DNA from: Cantharellus purpuraceus
Lineage: Eukaryota > Basidiomycota > Agaricomycetes > Cantharellales > Hydnaceae
Reading direction: 5' to 3'
Length of the DNA stretch: 64,000 nucleotides
NCBI GenBank assembly: GCA_025174535.1
Contig: JALBUN010000012.1
Location: forward strand, 62,001 to 126,000
In this document: one piece after another, positions 24,555 through 34,879 of the stretch
Numbering within the stretch: the first letter of the stretch is position 1
How the letters are laid out: every line of letters starts with the position of its first letter
Made by a program: the position numbers and the translations under genes
Notes under the pieces: model-generated
What the model was told of the DNA's origin: nothing
The model's input: only the letters and a program-made list of their open reading frames with translations
Databases searched by the model: none

Positions 24555-26494
24555 TCATTTGAAGGACTTGGAGGACTTAGGGGGCTTAGCAGGTGAATCC
24601 TCGATGAGAGCCCACATGTAATAGACCCCTGGATTTAACTCTGAGTAACTTCGTGATAGACACATTTGAGAGGGCAAACCTATGCTGCGGTACGGTCGCC
24701 ATGGCTCAGTCAGATCCTCCATTTCCTTAGGAGTGAGCAAGGCCCCCCTAAATATAAAGTGAGTTTGCTCAGTAGTGTTGTTTTAGTTGTCCTCAGAGAA
24801 TGAAAATCGTACTTGATTTTCTTCCCATTTAACCGACCCTTGAGTGACGTCACTGTAATGCCTTCGGGAAGTGGGGTTAGAGCTTTCTTCTTCCCATCAC
24901 CGTTGGGCTGTCCATCACCCCCCGAGCCCTTGGCATGAAGGGTTCTATTTATAGATGGGGTGAACGGCTCCGGGAAAATTCCCATACTTCCCGTATCGAG
25001 TCCTACTTTGTCTGGACTTGCAGAAGCTATCTCAATGTTGTCATTACCAGTGTTTTTGCTTTTCACCGGAGTGACCGGCATGGGTGGAACACCGGACACG
25101 TCGGGATCTTCTGAAGCGAGGCTAGCAGCTGGAAGAGGACCACTAGGATCTGATTGCTGCGCAACCAAAGACAATGTTCCGTCGTCCTGGGGAGCGACAG
25201 CGTTATTCGGTACCTCACTATCTGGAGCTGCAGGAAGCTTCCTCGAGGAAATAGTGACGGAGTCGGATGGAGAATGCAAAGAAAGGAACCATCGAATGAC
25301 GCCCCGCTGTACTCCAAGGTCCCCTGAAAAAGAAGACTTAGTAGCACGGGACGCGAGAACAGCTAACCTGGAGACGAAGCGGGACACACCAACGGGAAGG
25401 ATATCAGGTCTTCTCATGGAAAATATAGCAAACATATCCACTGGTTCAAGCGGATAAGCAAACGAAACAAGGGTTTCAACATACTCACCAGTCCACTGAA
25501 GATGACGTGACGAAGGAGCAATCAATAATCGAAAGCACCAGCAGTAAAAATCCAATGAGACACACCCTTCCAATACCTCGGACTTCAATGAGTAGTCTGG
25601 CGAGCTCTTCGTCGTCGGCTTCACTGAGCTTTTGATTGGAGAGCCGACCATCGGCAAATCGAAATGCCAGATCCAGGACTACCGCCACAACAATTGGAAA
25701 AATACTTTAAGGCATCTCATAGCTCGCACCATATTCAGCTTTGCGCGTACTGAGTCCTGCACTTTTCAAAGTGGTGACATCTGTACCGGCCACCTGACCC
25801 GCAATTGGAAAAAGCTCCTTTGATATTTCCGGTTCACTACAGAGATGTAAGCCCCGGAGAAGTTGCTGTAAGCACGATCTAATTTCACGAACTCAGAGCC
25901 TCTTGCAGGGGGTTTTTCAGGCAGGTCTGGGTAATAGAGTCGAATGAACCTATGCGTGATAGTGCGCGCAGCCAGCCAAGATATTTGTTGACCTCTAATT
26001 AGGTGCAGAAATTTAGGACGTCCTCACTGGAAATAATTCTACTTACAAAATGGAAGTCACGAGGGTACTGCGGTATACCCATACATCAGTGTAGTGCTTA
26101 CGTGTGGACCCGCGCTCTGGAGGACCCACCGAAATGGATCAATGCTTTCCAACTGCTCGAAAGGACGGCATGGAAGTTTTTTGAAAACAGTCTCAAATCT
26201 TGTATCCACGTTAATCAGGTGTTGCTTGGCTGTCTCCAGCGAAAAGCTGAGCGTGGCAGGAAGTGGCTGATTCGCTTCGGAGGACGGTGCTACTTCAGCA
26301 CCCAATGTTGCAGACTGTTCTACTCGAGCTTTCTTAGTCGATTGTGGTGATGAAGAAATATTTGGTGCATCTATGGCTTCAATCGTTCGCTTAGATTTGG
26401 GAACATCGGACCTTGGTGCTCGTGTTTTGGCAGCAGTTGTTGCACTGCTTGCCAAAGTTGAAAGGGACCTCATTGAGCGGGTAGTGGAGGGCAT
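24555..26494 (-). CDS. MAG1: DNA-3-methyladenine glycosylase II (MAG1/AlkA type)
   Basis: This HhH-GPD glycosylase removes alkylated purines in base excision repair in the nucleus. The start is MPSTTRSMRSLSTLASSA, followed by a basic linker and LETAKQHLINVDTRFETVFK KLPCRPFEQLESIDPFR. Splicing at about 26130 then gives TLVTSIL, followed by GQQISWLAARTITHRFIRLY. The helix-hairpin-helix reads LARLLIEVRGIGRWTVDMFA. The catalytic Asp lies in DILPVGDLGVQRGVIRWFL, formed across an intron. The C-terminal part has a Ser/Pro/Lys-rich insert of about 100 aa, then PLPEGITVTSLKGRLNGKKI, EMEDLTEPWRPYRSI, VYYMWALIEDSP and the end KSSKSFK. All key parts are intact across at least six introns. The insert is poorly conserved in character and could be a disordered loop. 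Confidence 0.9.
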
Positions 26495-27189
26495 TGTTAG
26501 TCTATGAATGCGAAACAGATGGGGTTGGTTGCTTTTATGCCTGGGGATCCAACCGGCATGAGTCAGATTCCGTTTTGGGACACATGGCCCCGCACGGACC
26601 GGCTACAGCTTTCTTGTTCTGATGATGCGCGGTCCTGGAGCTTGTTCAATTGAAACTCTGAGCGGAGTTCTCATTGAACTTTTTCTGGTCTGCATGCATG
26701 AACACTAGTCATGGGTCTTTGCGGTGATCCCTGCCACCAGCAGTGCGACTAAGTGCCCCGAGACGCACAGCACAGTTTGTGCTGTGTCGGAACACCCGCA
26801 GAGTTTGTCTCTGCATGATTTTCAATTTTCAAACCCGGGCCTCTAACCAAGTCATTTCTAAACGCTGTGCGTGGCTGAAGGACTAGCTGCCGCAATGGCC
26901 GTCAGTATCGCAATCATAAACCAGTTCATCGAGCTTGGGTCAAATGATTTGCATTTGGGGTTTCTTGCACTGCACTTACTGTTGGAGCAATACGGCTTTT
27001 AGGCGGCTGCAATCGAATCTCCAATACAGAGAAGGGAAAAATGTACCTGCAAGAGTAACTTCTTTCTCTGTGGGGTTCCTCTAAGAATAGTCTTCTAGAT
27101 CGACTCCAAGTTACAATAACTTCACCCCAACTTCAAATCAGAACTTTCGGAAGAGTCTAAAGAGGAGGTATAAAACAGATCATTATATT
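26495..27189. other. Gene-free stretch
   Basis: Upstream region of the DNA glycosylase (-) and of the phospholipase relic (+). No meaningful open frame, RNA gene or repeat was seen. Confidence 0.5.
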
Positions 27190-27981
27190 GTGCGTCATGT
27201 ATCTACTCATTTAGGCACCCGTTGCATTTTGGAATGGACTGTCTTTTCTTGGTTCATCGGCTCTACTGAGCACCATTTCATCAACACTTTGATACGGGCG
27301 CGGCACACCATACTTCCATTTTCTGGCCTACAGTCCCAACTTTCGACGCTCAGGCACAGTTGGGAGAAGAATTGTCTCTTTCTGAAGATTTCTTGAGAGA
27401 ACGCAAGAGGGTAATGAGAGCAGCCTTTGTCAAACCAATGGAGATGTAGGGTCCTTGTCTGAGGCTCGAGAAACGGGAAACCTAGACTGCATAATGTCTA
27501 CCGCCGGTGTCTCAGGCTCTTGCTGGCCACTTGGTGTAATTTACTCTGGAGTAGCCGGCTCTACACTCGAGGTTCTTATTATGCCGCCGACTAACGCGAT
27601 TTCTCTCTCTCTGCGTCTCTCTTCTATAGTTCTACCATTATTGCACTCCAGTGCACCTTGTCTAGACTTCTTCGAAAGACGGCCGGTCCTTCTGGGTTGG
27701 TCTCGCTGGTTATTATTTACGGTATTCTGATTGCATCCAGAATTTTTGTTCCCTCGGAAATCAAGTCCCTTGATGAACGCCATCTGTCTCTTATTCCTTT
27801 CTGGGGGACGTTGACAGTGGTGCTGTGCTTCCAATCTCTACTGCGTTACAGCGTAGTGAGTAGTGTCAGCCTCCGAACATATACTTCATCTATCGACCAG
27901 GAGTTCGGAACATCACGTATTGCTTCGATAGTACGCTTAGGCCAGCCAATTAGCCTCCCTCTTGCTTCATGCGATATTTAG
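27190..27981 (+). pseudogene. Decayed cytosolic phospholipase A2-like gene
   Basis: Fragments of a cPLA2/lysophospholipase catalytic domain lie in three frames. At about 27340-27435 the reading is QAQLGEELSLSEDFLRERKR followed by VMRAAFVKPMEM and a stop. At 27455-27560 it is LDCIMSTAGVSGSCWPLGVI then YSGVAGS, a GxSGS-type block of the family. In another frame, at 27650-27770, it is TAGPSGLVSLVIIYGILIAS RIFVPSE, resembling the downstream helix region. Pieces that should lie between them are missing, including the Gly-rich SGGG oxyanion segment expected between the first and second fragments. No open frame joins them with plausible introns. The C-terminal catalytic Asp region is not found. I judge it a truncated, frameshifted relic. 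A badly misread multi-intron gene is the alternative. Confidence 0.68.
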
Positions 27982-29395
27982 GCTCTCGGAGGTATAGAGC
28001 TATGATCTATTAGGACCTTCCAGTCGCAAGGAGCTTATCCCTTACTATAGCACTTGTAATCTGGTCGGTAGCCGGAAAGCCGCGACAAGGCTGATCAATT
28101 CTAACCGGACAGGACCCTGCACGGCCTAGGACTACAGGGGTAGAATCGGTTAGAATTCATCCTGCGGCGGTGTGTAGCTGATGCAAGCCGAGACGATAAT
28201 ATGCAAAAGGACGTAGAATCAAAAGCGAAATGAGTATGGTACGAATTCACCCCCTTTCGAGGTTGGATGTGACGAATTCGGAGGTGAGATATTTCTGAGA
28301 CCCTGTCATGTGAGACTTATTCCCCGTGGTAGCTTGGATACCCGCTTGGGCACTTGGTAGACATTTCGCGACCGGAAAAGGCCTGAATTCTCGGCTAAGA
28401 CACTGACAGTCAATCATCCCGGCCCATTTATACCATTTTTAGCGAGTACTCAGTTTTTCCATCCTTACTTACTGTGAGCAACATCTGAGAGATTCATATA
28501 TTGAGTCGATCTAGGATCTGCCTTTTATGCTTCTCCGAGGCAAGTATTGTTAGCTTGTGTCAAGTCTTGAACCTTATTTAACTTCATTGGGCTTGGATAG
28601 CATCCATCCTGTTCATCAGGTACTGGCACAAAATAAATCCCTTTCATGTAATGTCCATCCAACAGCCTCGTAATTTCCTGAAGGACCGGAGGGACAGCTT
28701 TAAGACGGGGCCCCTGAGGGTATCACTCAGGAAACACTTGGACATAAGTATCGAGTCCCTGTACCAGAAAACTGATCCGACCTTTTGCCAATAGGATGCG
28801 GGAGACTGTCAACAATCTTTGCCTGCGCTGTTGCTCACGTGTACTCATAATTTTGTTAGCAGAATTGAATATTCCATACTATCCATTCTTACGTGGCAAC
28901 GTTGATTGCATCATCGCATGGATTCCCAGTGCAGATTCTCAGGTGAGGATGACTTCCCATGACTTGTGTCCCACTAATGTGGAGGTAGGAGCTATGGTTC
29001 ATGAACGTGGTGTTTGACTTTACTGTATGACTTTCTTATCCAACTAGTGTTGGTTAAATGAGACGAAGATGGTAACGGTGGTGATGCGAGACCGAGTAGA
29101 CAACAAAGAGAGGAAGCAAGGGTAGATGAGACAAAGGGAAGAGTGAACAACAAGACCGCAAGTCAAGAGTCCACCCGAACTACTCTTAGGATTCTAGTTG
29201 TGTATATAAAGACACTAGACTCACGTAGTTGAGGATTATTGAATCTTACGAGTTCTCAAAGTTCACTTCGATTGATAACTAGAACTCGCCGCAAAGCGCG
29301 GTCTTTGCACACGGCCATGAGGTGTTCGCTGGCCAAGACAAGTCACAACACTGACGGACGAAGCGCTCCGGAATGGGCATATCCCTACGTCTGTT

Positions 29396-29422
29396 TCAGA
29401 TGCAGATGCAGATGCAGATGCT
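29396..29422. repeat. (CAGATG)n microsatellite
   Basis: About four consecutive CAGATG hexamers, followed by CTGC. A simple sequence repeat with no coding context. Confidence 0.85.
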
Positions 29423-29600
29423 GCAAATATTAACACAAACACAAGGGTCAGCCATTGTCCAACAAACGGACGTGCATACTCGTGGGTCGCGAACATGCCT
29501 ACAAGTTAGTTGTTATTACCTCAAGAGCAAGGCAGAAGTTTGACTCACCATGGCCCTTCCAGACGATATCAATGCGGAACCAACCCTGCAATGAAACCCT

Positions 29601-30071
29601 ATGTTACGCACCTCGTGCGGCTCCAAGACTAGTGACTTGGACACGTCTCGGTTAGATGATCTCGATGAGGATGCCCTAGTGAATCGAGATGGAATAGGAG
29701 AGAAGAGTCCCTTATTCAGTCCATTGACCATATCTACATGGAGGAGAGAACTTACTCCGGTAGAGAGCCAGAATTTGCTTGATGTGGCTAAGGTGAGATG
29801 TCTGAACCTTCAGGATGCTTTTGTGCACACGGAATTTACTTTATATCTGTCATATGCTAATTTCAAAGACGGTGTCTCGAAGGTCAAACAGTTACTGCGG
29901 GTCATCTGGACACGAAAAAAAAAACGAAGCGAGAGACCCGATCGGAGAGGCCAAAGTGGCGCATGCAAGGTCGTGGCCCTAAAAGCACCAGAGGGAGCGC
30001 AGACTTCTTGCATTCGAAATAGATCACTCACAGATACATCCAAGTTTGTACCCGCAGTTAATATAATATAG
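29601..30071 (+). CDS. Doubtful hypothetical ORF, 156 aa
   Basis: The frame is open for 156 codons from ATG. It starts MLRTSCGSKTSDLDTSRLDD, an acidic/polar segment, followed by a possibly folded segment ending near VSKVKQLLRVIWTRKKK. No family was recognised. A poly-A run encodes the Lys cluster. A partially overlapping open frame lies on the other strand at 29810-30109. It could be chance, an exon of a decayed gene, or a small lineage-specific gene. Confidence 0.2.
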   Translation: MLRTSCGSKTSDLDTSRLDDLDEDALVNRDGIGEKSPLFSPLTISTWRRELTPVESQNLLDVAKVRCLNLQDAFVHTEFTLYLSYANFKDGVSKVKQLLRVIWTRKKKRSERPDRRGQSGACKVVALKAPEGAQTSCIRNRSLTDTSKFVPAVNII

Positions 30072-30651
30072 CCAATGATATATCTGCATATATGGCCCAT
30101 TGAGACCAAAAGTTAACCCTTTATACAGGTCTGACGATGATATCATGTATCTCCCATGGATAAGAAATATGCAACTGAATCTGCACTTTATTTAAATCCA
30201 GATTAACTTGTTTCTGCTGTGAATAAATCATCCCACGCATTCTGTGCAGTGGTGCTCGGGCAGTTTTCGAGCAAGCCTACTTAAATGTGCCAAGGTGTAA
30301 ATTGGTCTAGGAGAGGGGATACAGATAGAGGCTACAGCAAAAGTAATATATGGAGAACGAGTCCGAGGAGGCAGAAGTAGCTAGACGGATGAACCCCTAA
30401 AGGAGGGTTGCCGTATTGTAATGTAGGAGGCATGGATGCATATAAGCTATAATTGGATACCGAGGGCGGGGCGTGCAGAATAATTATGTCGTGGAGGAGG
30501 TAAGGAGACAAACAACGCAGGTGGAGTCGAACAATCCTAATGACAGGAACGATGATGACACAAATGCAATAAGTAATGAAACTGGAGACGGTGAAACAGA
30601 GAAATAAAAGGTTGGCAATTAAGCTGGAACCTACGTCGGAAGTCGGGACGT

Positions 30652-32510
30652 CTACACCTCGTCCAATGCACGATGTAGCCATGGATGGACCTTGACTTCG
30701 GCAATCGTTGCTCTCGTGTGAGGGTCTGGATCAAGACACCGCGTTAGTAGGTGCCAACACTCCGGTGAGATACTGTGTCCTAGGGGTGATGGCACTTGCA
30801 TCTCGTTCTCCACCCGTACAATGCAATTATGGAGCGTGATTCTGCCGTGCGCGGCGTCGATCGCTGTCGGGAACGCGCTCTTGCCCGTAATCAGATAAGA
30901 TAGGAGAATTCCCAAGGCCCAGATGTCTGCGGGCTCAGCTTGATGCCGCTCTACATCTTTGATGATTTCTGCAGGCGCATATGCTATGGTTCCGCGGAAG
31001 TGACGGTACCATGGGCGAGGCGCTTGCGGATCCACACAGCTCGCAGCCCCAAAGTCGATGAGTTTGACACGAAATGAGCGGTCAATGAGGACATTCTCGT
31101 CTTTGATGTCCCTATGCGTTACGCCAATGCTGTCGAGATAATCCACAACATCCACAACCTGTGCAAAAATGTAGCGAGCTTGCGGCTCTAATAAACGTTG
31201 ATACTCTTCGATACATTCAAACAGGTCGTGCGATAGCCTGCGCCCCATGTTTGGACGTGCTCCATGCGGAGGTGTAAGAGGCATAGCCGGAGACATTGAA
31301 GAAGGAGATGACAAAAAGCCTGGAGAGCAGGGAGGCGAGGAAAATGTGGAGGAGGACGAGGGGGGAGTATAGGAGGGCGTTGAAAACCCAGAACTTGCAA
31401 AGTTCTCGCCTAAAAGTGTCGATACAGCTTGACGAGTAGGGTCGCCTGATGTTTGCGATAGTGATTTTCCTCCTGATTCAGTAAAACTCGCAGATGCAGA
31501 CTCATCGGGAGCACTAGGGAAGCTAGGAGTCGGAGGGTGCAGTCCGGGACTAGACAACTGTTGCTTACTGCGCCACGGTGATCCATGCAGCTCTTGCACC
31601 TAGAAGAGAGCTACATGAACAGAAGGACGGAAGCCAGAACAATTGAAATGGCGCATACGAGATAGCAATAAACCTTGTCTTGAAAAAAATCCAAGAATTT
31701 GATAATGCCGGGGTGGTTCAACAGCTTCAGTAGGACAGCCTCAGTAGGGACATGTCCTAGCTCTGGATCATAACTCCATCCCCAGGTGGGAACCTTTCCT
31801 TTCTCAATAAACTTGACAGCAACTTCATGTCCCAGAAACCTATCTCTCCCCGTGACCACGAAGCCAAACGCACCGGTCCCGATCTGACCCCCGGGCGCGT
31901 ACTTGCGCACAAAGTCACGATGCAGGACATGCCCGGCTGGGAAGTATGTGGAATAGAAATGGGCATCGTAATGGTTGACCGTGCTGGTGAGGACACTATC
32001 ATATTTGGCTCTGTAAGAAAGACGATGCCAATTTCGTGGCGGCATGAGAAGGAGTGGTTGAGGAATGCGCCGGGTAGCCTCATGCCGCTGCGGATGCTTT
32101 TGCGTGAACTGTGGCCGGGCTGGCACAAAGGGCTGAGCGCATGGGTCCAATGCCATACGGGTGGAGAGTTCTTCGTTCACAGTGCGCGACCATGGGAACG
32201 AATTTCCCTCGTCATGGGCTGGGATGGGTGATAAGAGAGGGGTGGACGGCATGGATGGAAAGGAGCGATCGTTCTGCTCGTAAAGCACTCCCGAGGGGAG
32301 GTCCGGAGGGGTAACAGGCGGAGAATAGGGTGTTTGGGAGATGCATCTGGAGGAGAGTAGTGCAGGCGAGGGTGGCACAGAAATACTAGTGTTGAACAGG
32401 TCAACATGTTGGTCAACTAACTTTCCATCGAAACCCTCTGCTTGTGATTGGGCGTGCAAGGAAAGGAGACGATCAAGGGTAAACTTGCGAGAAGAGGCTG
32501 CGAGAACCAT
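30652..32510 (-). CDS. PAS-kinase-like Ser/Thr protein kinase with kinase-domain insert
   Basis: About 599 aa in two exons, with an intron at about 31600-31658. The first roughly 200 residues are Ser/Pro-rich and look disordered. The kinase domain starts with Gly-rich loop GGQIGTGAFGFV (about residue 210), then VAIK-type EVAVKFIEKGK, the hinge VQELHGSPW, catalytic GVTHRDIKDENVLID, DFG in VKLIDFGAAS and the APE equivalent IAYAPAEII. It ends with the conserved Arg in HTRATIAEVKVHPWLHRALD. All catalytic residues are present. HRDIKDEN and the ELHG hinge resemble PASK/PSK kinases, which link nutrient state to glycogen and translation control. No PAS domain was seen. About 110 Ser/Pro-rich residues are inserted between hinge and helix E. 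The start Met is the first in the open frame. Confidence 0.82.
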
Positions 32511-33123
32511 AGCCGGAGACTGCGTTTGGGAAGAGTGCGATGTGTCGCGACAAACTGATGTTACTGAAAGGTGCGATAGACTGTAGAATTAAAGGGACGG
32601 GGGAGGGTAACGCGCGCAGGAGGACGCAAAATAAACGCGTGTATAGCAAATTAAGTGATACGAGGCAGGACAGTAGCTGAGTCTGGCTTGCGTGAGTGTT
32701 GAGAACCAATGCACTGGAAGGAACAGGGGGCATACCAATAGAGTATGGAGCTCGTATCAAGGGCTTGAGTAGCCATGTTGATAGGTCATGAGTAACGGCA
32801 AAGACAATTGCCCGACTCTGCATTGGACTTACATGGTCTAAAATAATGTGATTAGGAAAAAGAGGGTCTGGAGGCACGCGTGGTGCGAGATGACAAGCGG
32901 ACGCATGCAGTTGTCGCGGACGGCGGCGACGGCGGTGAGGTGGACGTCGAGCGCAACAAGGTCCTCCAGGAGCAGCTAAGACAACTTCCATATTTGGCTC
33001 ACGCGTAGGCGCGCAACAACACTTCGATGCTTCCGAGCACACGAGTACAAAATACATCTATTCCAAAGTTATACGAAATACAGAGAAAAACATAGGGTAT
33101 AATTGACAATGCGTACACAAGAA
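32511..33123. other. Kinase upstream region
   Basis: About 600 bp between the kinase start (-) and the stop of the next (-) gene. A 194-codon open frame crosses most of it on the minus strand and overlaps the kinase start in another frame, but its sequence looks like untranslated leader (Cys/Pro/Arg-rich, no family). It should contain the kinase promoter. Confidence 0.45.
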
Positions 33124-33950
33124 TCAAGACGATCGTTTTCTCTTCGAGTTTTTCTTTTTGGGACCCGTATCAGAGACCAAAGGTTTACCAGGCGTCATGG
33201 AACCATTTGGTACTTTTCTCTTGGCAAGGGCCACCTCTACCCTTTCGGGTGTCTTTGTAGGGGGACCAGGTGGCTTGCGCATGGAGCGACGTGGCGTAAA
33301 GGGAGTGGTGCTCCTGTCATCGCTGGCAGAGCACTCTGTATACTTAGAACCCAGTTCCAAGGGTTAGACATTACTTCGTGCTCACCCTTGTTTAATTTTC
33401 GTCTTTTGCTTTGATTATTGGGACTAGAGAGAGTATTGCAGGTGCTGTCGCGGGTCGACGGTGGCAAGGGAGAGGCACCAGAAGGTGTGTTAAGACCACT
33501 CGGTGTTGTAGAGCATGGCGACGTGAGTTCCGCATGCCCAAGAGTGAGATCGGAGGGGCGAACATGGGCTTGGGGTAATGCCTTTATTTCTCGATAGACC
33601 TTGATGGTGTGAGATTGCACGGACTGCGTGTCGGGTGCGAGTCTTGGTTCAAGAGCAGCGCTATTTGACACAGACGTCGATACCAACTCCCCTTGTGTCG
33701 TTTTTGATTCTGGTATTTCCACCGCCTGGATGTCCCAGTGTCTTGTGAGTTTAGTTGCGGAAGGAGAAAGGTGAGATAGATGAGTCCTCCATCGATGCCA
33801 CTGGCATCCGAGCGCCTTCGGTGGTTTCCTCTCTATGCCCTTGTCCGCTTTGTAAAACCTGCGAGAGAAAGGAAGCAAAGTACTCAAGACTTCTACTGCT
33901 AACAATTCGTCCTCGCTAAGATCCCTTGAAATAGAGACAGCTGAATTCAT
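33124..33950 (-). CDS. Unknown basic, probably nuclear protein
   Basis: I do not recognise this family. Exon 1 starts MNSAVSISRDLSEDELLAVE, with an N-terminal helical block VLSTLLPFSRRFYKAD and WHRWRTHLSHL. A polar, Ser/Thr/Pro-rich middle follows, ending NNQSKRRKLNK. A 50-bp intron (33336-33385; donor GTGAGC, acceptor ACAG, an internal CTAAC-like branch site) joins in frame to ECSASDDRSTTPFTPRRSMR KPPGPP and the end GPKKKNSKRKRSS. The product is about 258 aa. The KRRK and KKKNSKRKR clusters suggest nuclear localisation, and TPFTPRR and SMTPGKP look like possible proline-directed phosphorylation sites. The function is unknown. Confidence 0.65.
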
Positions 33951-34879
33951 CGTGGAGAATTAGACAGAGTTGTTTAGTGACCGGGCAATAAGACGAGATA
34001 TCAACCGAAATCAACCCTCTTTTATATTGGCCACTCAGCTGCATTGCCAAGGTCATTTCTTTTATCTTACCTTGTTCCCTTATCCACTATCAGAATCCAT
34101 GGTCCAGCTCCGCACTGTGGAACTGATGCCGATGCGCTTTGACGTGGTCAAAAATATCAGGCCAATTGTTATACCACAATTTAGCTTCTTTTAGTTTGGG
34201 CTGCTCATTGAAATAGATTGCGTTATGATAACAAAGACGACGATCCTCCGGAGAATAGACAAGGCTTTTCATTACATGCCGCGCAAAGAATGTATATATG
34301 AACTTGAAGGAAGACACGGGAAATCATAGCCTGGATGGGTGCTTCAGCTTAAGTGAAACGCTTTCACAGACAACTAATAACTACACCTGTATAGCACTTC
34401 GTTATATAAAAAACTCTGTTCACTTAGTTGGCAAGTAATTGTGCGCCCTGGCTCCATAGCTGGTGGTCTGTAACTCTACCCACTCCCCGCCCCATCAAAC
34501 AGCCAGAAAACTACTTCTCCTTCTTTCTCAGAGCAAATCGTGAGATCGGATGATATTCAGCAGCATGCACTGATTGCGTTCTGACATAATCTATCTGTTT
34601 GGTGGGTTATGAGGTGAACGGGGCACGATGCTGCTATGAGAGCCTGCTGCATCTTCTGTATGCTGTGCACCGGAGATTGATATGTATTAAAAATGCGGGT
34701 TAAATGGTACTAGTGATATGTTGAAGCTGCGGGTGTGTCGGTCGTCGACCCTTAGACACCAGGAGGAGGAGTGCCGCGGAAGGAAACGAATGTGCATCCG
34801 GAACTGCAAAGGATAAACATAGACGGTACATAATTAGACAAAACCCTCTGCGGGCTCAAGGGTTTCATTTCTTTCCTCT
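33951..34879. other. Divergent intergenic region
   Basis: About 930 bp between the basic-protein gene (-) and the PL14 lyase (+). It must hold both promoters. The short open frames on both strands have no recognisable product. No repeat was found. Confidence 0.5.

Larger units (their letters stand above)
27982..30651. other. Long region without a recognisable gene
   Basis: About 2.7 kb. An open frame at 29601-30071 (156 aa, + strand, with a stretch ISTWRRELTPVESQNLLDVA) could encode something, but no family was recognised and it ends in low-complexity basic sequence after a poly-A run near 29930. A short (GATGCA)n microsatellite sits at about 29397-29420. The 3' region of the kinase gene occupies the right end. 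Confidence 0.45.

Noticed and set aside
32473..33057. 194-codon minus-strand frame overlapping the kinase start
   Set aside because: Composition is Cys/Pro/Arg-rich with no recognisable fold. It most likely reflects the leader and promoter of the kinase.
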